From contig CALFYQ010000158.1 in the NCBI GenBank assembly GCA_937952085.1, forward strand, positions 1 to 7,077: DNA of 7,077 nt, read 5' to 3'. The notes beneath the pieces were generated by a model that had not been told where the DNA came from, did not search any database, and saw nothing but the letters and a program-made list of their open reading frames with translations. The first letter of the stretch is position 1. Every line of letters starts with the position of its first letter. Shown here one piece after another: positions 1 to 4,478 of the stretch. A program made the translations under genes and the position numbers. The DNA comes from an uncultured Paracoccaceae bacterium (GTDB lineage: Bacteria; Pseudomonadota; Alphaproteobacteria; Rhodobacterales; Rhodobacteraceae).

Positions 1-703
1 CGCGGGCGAAGGCGGCCCCCGGCGCAAGCGACCACTGGTCGAGCGCAACGCCGCGATCCGCCCGCATGCAGCCTTGCGGATGCCGAGCGATCTCCCGCCC
101 GAGGGAGATCGCGGTCGCAAGCGCCGCGCCGGACGCCGCGACCCGGTCCGCGAGGCCCCAGGAAAGCGCCTCTGCGGCGCCGATCCGCCGCCCCGTCAGT
201 ATCAGGTCGAGCGCGCGGCCCTGGCCGACGATCCGCGGCAGGCGGATCGCGCCGCCATCGATCAGCGGTACGCCCCATCGCCGGCAGAAGACGCCCATAA
301 ACGCATCTTCCGCCATCACCCTGAGATCGCACCAGAGCGCCAGCTCCATCCCGCCGGCGACAGCCGGGCCCTCGATCGCCGCGATGACCGGTTTGGCAAG
401 CCGAAGTCGCGTCGGCCCCATCGGCCCCGGGCGCGGCGCGCCGGCGAAATCTTCCGCGACGCGAATCGCGTGGCGGAGATACCAGTCCTCGTCCATTCCA
501 CCGGCCGCTCGCTTGAGGTCGAACCCCGCGCAGAACGCGGCGCCCTCGCCGGTCAGCACTGCGACGGCGGCTTCGCTCTGGTCGAATGCGAGGAAGGCAT
601 CGTAAAGCGCGGCGGCCGTTTCCGGGTCCACGGCGTTTCGCGCGGCCGGACGGACGATCGTGATCACACGCGCCGGGCCGTCGTCTTCGATTCTGATCGT
701 CAT
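1..703 (-). CDS. Enoyl-CoA hydratase/isomerase family (crotonase) protein, 3' end cut off by window edge
   Basis: The visible 234 codons start at ATG 703-701 and run off the left edge; crotonases are usually about 260 residues, so only the C-terminal helices are missing. The fold signature is clear. The first oxyanion-hole segment is GEGAAFCAGFDL (about residues 52-63). The second is IEGPAVAGGMELALWCDLR (110-128), with Glu120 in the position of the first catalytic glutamate of classical enoyl-CoA hydratase (rat Glu144). The second catalytic glutamate (rat Glu164, 20 residues further on) is replaced by Cys140 in the stretch FCRRWGVPLIDGG (139-151), so simple hydratase activity is doubtful; another acyl-CoA reaction is possible. 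A GGAGG ribosome binding site sits 5 bases before the ATG, inside a perfect hairpin. The gene lies 74 bases downstream of the MprF-like gene on the same strand and may share its transcript. Family assignment is firm; substrate and reaction are unknown. Confidence 0.93.
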   Translation of the reverse strand, partial: MTIRIEDDGPARVITIVRPAARNAVDPETAAALYDAFLAFDQSEAAVAVLTGEGAAFCAGFDLKRAAGGMDEDWYLRHAIRVAEDFAGAPRPGPMGPTRLRLAKPVIAAIEGPAVAGGMELALWCDLRVMAEDAFMGVFCRRWGVPLIDGGAIRLPRIVGQGRALDLILTGRRIGAAEALSWGLADRVAASGAALATAISLGREIARHPQGCMRADRGVALDQWSLAPGAAFAR

Positions 704-728
704 CTGCGCCTCCCGCTCGGAGGCGCAG
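704..728 (-). promoter_or_regulatory. Perfect 10-bp hairpin that hides the ribosome binding site of the crotonase gene
   Basis: On the minus-strand transcript, the arm CTGCGCCTCC (728-719) pairs exactly with GGAGGCGCAG (713-704) around a 5-base loop (GAGCG). The 3' arm contains the Shine-Dalgarno sequence GGAGG and ends directly at the ATG (703). No run of T follows, so it does not look like an intrinsic terminator. The visible arrangement fits translational control by occlusion of the ribosome binding site; that role is inferred. Confidence is high that the stem exists and moderate that it regulates. Confidence 0.6.
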
Positions 729-777
729 CCTAGCGCGCGCCTGGGGCGGGCGCGATGTCCCCCGGCGGGCGGGCGGC

Positions 778-2730
778 TCAAGCGGCGCGGGGCAGGGCCT
801 CTGGCGCGCGGTCCATCTCCTCCGGTTCCGGCGCGGGGGGCGCCGTGACGGCGCGGGTCGTCGCAAGCAGGCCGTGGAGCGCCAGAAGCGCCGTCGCCGC
901 GCCCGGCCCTTTTGGCATGAGCGCATAGCAGGGACGCCAGCGCGGCGCGAACGACGCCTTGAACTCATGCAGGCCGCGGAGCGCGCGGCCCCGCGCCTCG
1001 CCGCCCCAGATTCGGCGGAGAAGCGCGGCGACCGGGCCCTTTGCGGCGTCGAGGCCGGCGAGCGGCGCCATGCAGAGGCTGAACCGGCGCGCGCCCGATG
1101 CCTTCGCGTCGCCGATCGCCGCGACGATCAACGCGGCGATGGCGCCGGAGGGCGCATCCTCGACGGCGCGCATGAGGTCGATTGACCATTCGGCGCCGTC
1201 GCCCGAAACCCACAGCGAGAGGAACGCGACCGCGGCGCCGCCCCCGTCGCGCGCCTCCAGCACAGGAAAGCGGCGAAGCCATGCGGCGTCGAAGCGGCCG
1301 ACGGAAAAGCCGCGCTCCCGCCCGCCCTTCGATTCGAGCCAGGCGTCGCTCACCGGTTTCAGGCGATGGAGCGGCGCCGCGCCCGGCGCATGGCGCAGGA
1401 TCTGGAGGCCGGATTTCTCCGCCTGCGAGATCTTGCGGCGGAGGCGCCGGCGCGACGATGCGCCGAGATCGAACGCGGCCGGATCGATCATCGCCTCCAT
1501 GCCGATCCGCACCGGCGCGAAGCCGGCGGCCCGCCCGAGCGCGGCGGCGCGTGGCCCGGCGCGGTAGATCATCGCGGCGCGGCCGCGGCGCCGTGCGGCG
1601 CGGCGGAACCCGGCCAGAAGCTCCGGCCAGTGCGCCCTGGACCCGACCGGATCGCCGAGCGCCACCAGCCCGCGCCGCCGTGCGCCGCAGAGCAGGAAGG
1701 CGTCCGCGTCCCGGATGAAGAGCGGCTTGGCGTCGCCGAGATGGAGAAGCGCCGCCTCGGCCCGCCCCGAGCCGGCGATGGCGGCCTCGATCCGCGCCGC
1801 GGGCGGGGCGGCCCTGGCGCGGCGGAACCGGAGTTCCTCGGCGGCGAGAAGGGTGAGCCCGATCGTGGCCGGCGCGAGATGGAAGAAGGCCCGGAAGACG
1901 AAGATCGCCGCAAGCGCCGATTCCGGCGCGACATCCGGCAGCGCAAGCAGGATCACGCCCTCGAAGGCGCCGGCCCCGCCGGGCGTGCCGGCGAGAAGGC
2001 CGGCGGAAAGCGCGCCGACATAGGCGGCGAAGACGGCCGCGAAGCTCGGCCCATCGGGCAGGAGGAGCCAGAGCGCGAAGGCCGCCGGCGTCACGTCGAT
2101 CGCCGCGAGGCCGACGAAGAGGAGGGCCTGCCGCAGCGACCCGGCGCGCCGGCTGGCGCGCGCAAGGACAAGGAGCGCCGCAACCGCGCCGATGGCGATG
2201 GCGGTCGCCGGCGCCTGAGGCGCGAATCCGTCGAGAAGCGCCGCCGCCTCCGGCGAGAGCGCCGCGGCCGCGAGGCCGACCACCGCGAGGCCGCCGAAGA
2301 AGCCGACCGCCACCGCCCCGGAGGCGCGCGCCGCCCCAGCCGGCGTCAGCCCTTCGCGGCGCAGCATGCGCCAGCGCGTGAAGCCGGCGACGAGGATGCC
2401 GAAGCCGAGCGTCTGCCCGAGGCCGGATGCGGTCAGGCCGACCGCCAGCGAGCGGCGGAGCGGCAGCCGCATGCCGATCGAAGGGAGGGCGGCCGCGTCG
2501 TAACACGCGACCGCCGCCCAACTCATGATCGCCGACGCGGCGACGAGTAGGAGGACGCCTGCCCCACAGGCCGCCGCCTCACGCATGACGACGGCCAGAT
2601 CGAGTTTGGCGAACGCCTCACCCACGAGCGCAACGACGATCGTGAGCGAACACATCGCTGCAGCCACCTGTACTGCGAGACGCGCCCCCCCGATCGAACG
2701 ACGCCTCACAACTTCGCTAGATGACGACAT
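778..2730 (-). CDS. MprF-like protein: flippase-type membrane domain plus DUF2156 aminoacyl-phosphatidylglycerol synthase domain (short form)
   Basis: Predicted 650-residue inner-membrane protein. MprF-family enzymes transfer an amino acid (lysine, alanine or ornithine) from aminoacyl-tRNA to phosphatidylglycerol and flip the product outward, lowering negative surface charge and sensitivity to cationic peptides or acid. Residues about 17-296 hold roughly eight hydrophobic segments with MprF membrane motifs: GQTLGFGILVAGFTRWRM (105-122) and GTPGGAGAFEGVILL (248-262). Residues about 315-605 form the cytoplasmic catalytic region, with RRKISQAEKSGL (431-442), ERGFSVGRFD (472-481), SIDLMR (516-521) and CMAPLAGLD (553-561), all MprF landmarks. 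Canonical MprF is about 840-870 residues with 14 membrane segments; this one appears to lack the second membrane block. The start at 2730 is chosen because GGGGAGGAGGGG lies just upstream (2743-2732); an in-frame ATG at 2772 lacks such a site. Amino-acid specificity cannot be read from sequence. Confidence 0.88.
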   Translation of the reverse strand: MSSSSEVVRRRSIGGARLAVQVAAAMCSLTIVVALVGEAFAKLDLAVVMREAAACGAGVLLLVAASAIMSWAAVACYDAAALPSIGMRLPLRRSLAVGLTASGLGQTLGFGILVAGFTRWRMLRREGLTPAGAARASGAVAVGFFGGLAVVGLAAAALSPEAAALLDGFAPQAPATAIAIGAVAALLVLARASRRAGSLRQALLFVGLAAIDVTPAAFALWLLLPDGPSFAAVFAAYVGALSAGLLAGTPGGAGAFEGVILLALPDVAPESALAAIFVFRAFFHLAPATIGLTLLAAEELRFRRARAAPPAARIEAAIAGSGRAEAALLHLGDAKPLFIRDADAFLLCGARRRGLVALGDPVGSRAHWPELLAGFRRAARRRGRAAMIYRAGPRAAALGRAAGFAPVRIGMEAMIDPAAFDLGASSRRRLRRKISQAEKSGLQILRHAPGAAPLHRLKPVSDAWLESKGGRERGFSVGRFDAAWLRRFPVLEARDGGGAAVAFLSLWVSGDGAEWSIDLMRAVEDAPSGAIAALIVAAIGDAKASGARRFSLCMAPLAGLDAAKGPVAALLRRIWGGEARGRALRGLHEFKASFAPRWRPCYALMPKGPGAATALLALHGLLATTRAVTAPPAPEPEEMDRAPEALPRAA

Positions 2731-2731
2731 G

Positions 2732-2743
2732 CCCCTCCTCCCC
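2732..2743 (-). promoter_or_regulatory. Strong ribosome binding site that fixes the MprF-like start at 2730
   Basis: Read on the minus strand this is GGGGAGGAGGGG, followed by one C and then ATG at 2730-2728. The internal GGAGG lies 6 bases from the ATG, a normal spacing. It is the best Shine-Dalgarno match near the gene and argues against the in-frame ATG 14 codons upstream (2772), which has only a weak GGTGG-type match. Confidence 0.7.
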
Positions 2744-2877
2744 AGACGCCACGCAACGACGAACGAGGACATGGATGCGCCACCAAGGTGAACGAATCAG
2801 AAAGATCGAAGGGGGTGGAAGCACAAACCATGAACCATTCGTCGCAATTGCCCCCCGCTCTCCGGCGCGGAGAAGGC

Positions 2878-2906
2878 GCGACAACCGCCTCCGGGCGCCC
2901 TATATC
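2878..2906 (+). promoter_or_regulatory. Candidate sigma-70-type promoter for lipA, giving a leaderless or very short leader transcript
   Basis: GCGACA at 2878-2883 (4 of 6 to TTGACA) is followed by a 17-base spacer and TATATC at 2901-2906 (4 of 6 to TATAAT). A transcript starting about 7 bases after the -10 box would begin at or next to the lipA ATG at 2914. That agrees with the absence of a convincing Shine-Dalgarno sequence before this ATG. The two boxes are weak individually and the call is inferred. The rest of the divergent region (2731-2877) must also hold the promoter of the leftward MprF-like gene, for which I could not pick a convincing pair of boxes. Confidence 0.35.
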
Positions 2907-2913
2907 TCGCCAT

Positions 2914-3861
2914 ATGAGCGACCGCGATCTCAGGAATCCCGCCGAGCGGCACCCGGAAAAGGCGCGCCGCGTCGACAATCCATCGCCCCGGAAGCCCGAC
3001 TGGATTCGGGTGAAGGCGCCCACCTCGCCGGGCTATCGCAAGACCCGCGACACGATCCGCGAGAACCGGCTCGTCACGGTCTGCGAAGAGGCCGGCTGCC
3101 CGAATGTGGGCGAGTGCTGGGCGCAGGGCCACGCGACCATGATGATCATGGGGGAGATCTGCACGCGCGGCTGCACCTTCTGCAACGTCGCCACCGGCCG
3201 CCCGCGCGCGCTCGACGCCTTCGAGCCGGGGCGGGTGGCGCATGCGGTGGCGACGCTCGGCCTCGCCCATGTCGTCGTCACCTCGGTGGATCGGGACGAT
3301 CTCGACGATGGCGGCGCCGAACACTTCGCGCAGACGATCCGCGCGATCCGCCGCCGCGCGCCCGAGACCACGATCGAGGTGCTGACGCCCGACTTCCTGA
3401 AATGCGCGCCCGGCGCGCTGGAGACCGTGGTCGCCGCGCGGCCCGACGTCTTCAACCACAACCTCGAAACCGTGCCGGGCCTCTATCCCGAAGTGCGCCC
3501 CGGCGCGCGCTACTTCCATTCGCTCCGGCTCCTCCAGCGGGTGAAGGAGCTCGACCCGTCGATGTTCACCAAGTCCGGCATCATGGTCGGGCTCGGCGAG
3601 GAGCGGCAGGCGGTCCTGCAGGTGATGGACGACATGCGCGCCGCGGATGTCGATTTCCTCACCATCGGCCAGTACCTCCAGCCGACGCCGAAGCATCATG
3701 CGGTGGCGCGCTTCGTCACCCCCGAGGACTTCGCGAGCTATGAGAAGACGGCCCGGGCCAAGGGGTTCCTGATGGTCTCGGCGAGCCCGCTGACGCGTTC
3801 GAGCTATCACGCGGGAGAGGATTTCGAGCGGCTGCGCGCGGCGCGCGCAGCAGCCGGCTGA
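2914..3861 (+). CDS. lipA: Lipoyl synthase (radical SAM)
   Basis: LipA inserts two sulfur atoms at C6 and C8 of the octanoyl chain carried on a lipoyl domain, the last step of lipoate assembly for pyruvate and 2-oxoglutarate dehydrogenases and the glycine cleavage system; it is cytosolic. The 315-residue product has the expected length. The auxiliary [4Fe-4S] cluster ligands are Cys57, Cys62 and Cys68 (CEEAGCPNVGEC), the radical-SAM cluster ligands Cys83, Cys87 and Cys90 (CTRGCTFC), and the conserved C-terminal RSSY at 295-298 provides the serine ligand of the auxiliary cluster. The start at 2914 matches the family N-terminus (RHPEKA and NPSPRKPDWIRVKAP follow at once). In-frame starts at 2788 (GTG) and 2830 (ATG) would add a non-conserved, low-complexity tail. 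No lipB is seen next to it. The gene is divergent from the MprF-like gene and is followed after 74 bases by the coiled-coil/cyclase pair in the same direction. Confidence 0.98.
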   Translation: MSDRDLRNPAERHPEKARRVDNPSPRKPDWIRVKAPTSPGYRKTRDTIRENRLVTVCEEAGCPNVGECWAQGHATMMIMGEICTRGCTFCNVATGRPRALDAFEPGRVAHAVATLGLAHVVVTSVDRDDLDDGGAEHFAQTIRAIRRRAPETTIEVLTPDFLKCAPGALETVVAARPDVFNHNLETVPGLYPEVRPGARYFHSLRLLQRVKELDPSMFTKSGIMVGLGEERQAVLQVMDDMRAADVDFLTIGQYLQPTPKHHAVARFVTPEDFASYEKTARAKGFLMVSASPLTRSSYHAGEDFERLRAARAAAG

Positions 3862-3935
3862 GGGGACGCGACTTTCGTCAATCCCCAGATCAACGAATTG
3901 CTGCTAGGCTCGTCGTCCGAGTCCCGGGGGAAAAC

Positions 3936-4478
3936 GTGACCGCCGAAACCGACCGCACCGACGCCGCCTACCTGGACCCGCGCGCCCTGCGCGAGACGAT
4001 CTCGGCCCTCCGCGCCGCGCTCGAAGGCGCCGAGATCCGGCGCATCAACGAGGTCCAGGCCGCCGCCGTCGCCGCCGCCTCCGAGATCGAGCAGCTCAAG
4101 GCCGCCGCCCAGGCGCTCCGCGCCGCGATGGAGACGGAGCGGGCGCAGGCCGACGCGCGCCTGCAGGAGATGCGGCGCGAGGCCTCCGACCAGGCGCAGC
4201 AGCTGCGCGACACGATCCAGTCCCTCCGGCAGCGGCTCGAGGACGAGCGCGCCCGGGCTCAGGACAGGATGCACGAAGAACGAGCGGCAAACAACCGTGA
4301 GTTGAGCGAGATGCGCGACCTCGCCCACGCCCTCCGCGCCGAGATGGACCGGCAGACGATCCGCCAGGCCGAGCTTGCGCAGGAGGCCGCGCGCCGCCAC
4401 GCGGCCGAACTGCGGGAGCTGACGCAGACGATCCAGCAGCTGCGGGATCGCATGGACCGAGAACGCAGCCATGCCTGA
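3936..4478 (+). CDS. Uncharacterised repeat-built coiled-coil protein, coupled to the adenylate cyclase gene
   Basis: I do not recognise a named family. The 180-residue product starts at GTG 3936, with a GGGGG-rich Shine-Dalgarno sequence at about 3926-3930 and 5 bases of spacing. It has no signal peptide, no membrane segment, no cysteine and no tryptophan, and is very rich in Ala, Arg, Glu and Gln. After a short N-terminus (1-17) the whole protein is a continuous predicted helix made of a 36-residue repeat beginning at residues 18, 54, 90, 126 and 162 (the last copy partial). The core is L-x-x-x-[IA]-x-x-L-R-x-x-[LM]-[ED], with Leu-Arg invariant in all five copies (25-26, 61-62, 97-98, 133-134, 169-170). 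Its TGA overlaps the cyclase ATG by 8 bases, suggesting coupled translation and a shared function, perhaps as a dimerising scaffold or partner of the cyclase. That role is inference; the coding call itself is well supported. Confidence 0.82.
   Translation: MTAETDRTDAAYLDPRALRETISALRAALEGAEIRRINEVQAAAVAAASEIEQLKAAAQALRAAMETERAQADARLQEMRREASDQAQQLRDTIQSLRQRLEDERARAQDRMHEERAANNRELSEMRDLAHALRAEMDRQTIRQAELAQEAARRHAAELRELTQTIQQLRDRMDRERSHA
3987..4475 (+). repeat. Five tandem 108-bp (36-codon) degenerate coding repeats
   Basis: Units start at 3987, 4095, 4203, 4311 and 4419, the last being 57 bases long. They align without any insertion or deletion. Each opens with a Leu or Met codon and has an invariant Leu-Arg at unit positions 8-9 and Leu/Met at unit position 12, then Glu/Asp at 13. 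At DNA level the openings of units 1, 3 and 5 are the most alike (for example CTGCGCGAGACGATC, CTGCGCGACACGATCCAG and CTGACGCAGACGATCCAG). Divergence is high elsewhere, so the array is old or selected for structure and is not a recent slippage product. Confidence 0.75.

Noticed and set aside
66..733. Plus-strand frames of 179 and 219 codons over the crotonase gene
   Set aside because: Antisense to a gene with crotonase motifs throughout; compositionally they look like reverse translations.
965..2521. A 518-codon frame on the minus strand, in another frame inside the MprF-like gene
   Set aside because: Arg/Ala/Gly/Pro-rich shadow translation; the overlapping frame has clear MprF motifs and a strong ribosome site.
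2731..2772. Start of the MprF-like protein at ATG 2772, 14 codons further upstream
   Set aside because: No good ribosome site before 2772, whereas 2730 has a strong one.
2757..2844. CGACGAA (2757-2763) and TTCGTCG (2838-2844) as an operator-like inverted repeat in the divergent region
   Set aside because: The arms are 7 bp and 74 bases apart; expected by chance in DNA of this composition.
2788..2913. N-terminal extension of LipA from GTG 2788 or ATG 2830
   Set aside because: The extra residues do not match LipA N-termini; the family begins close to the sequence encoded from 2914. The 2830 ATG does have a GGTGGA-like site about 10 bases upstream, so it is not fully excluded.
3862..3886. GGGGA...TCCCC inverted repeat just after the lipA stop as a terminator
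   Set aside because: Only 5 bp with a 15-base loop and no T-run. A promoter for the coiled-coil gene in this 74-base gap (TGCTAGGCT at 3902-3910) also lacks a credible -35 box, so neither was called.
4471..4478. Frameshifted single gene: coiled-coil protein and cyclase as one broken ORF
   Set aside because: Both have their own plausible start, the overlap (ATGCCTGA) is a normal coupling arrangement, and the cyclase N-terminus leads directly into its first GAF domain. Comparison with relatives could reopen this.
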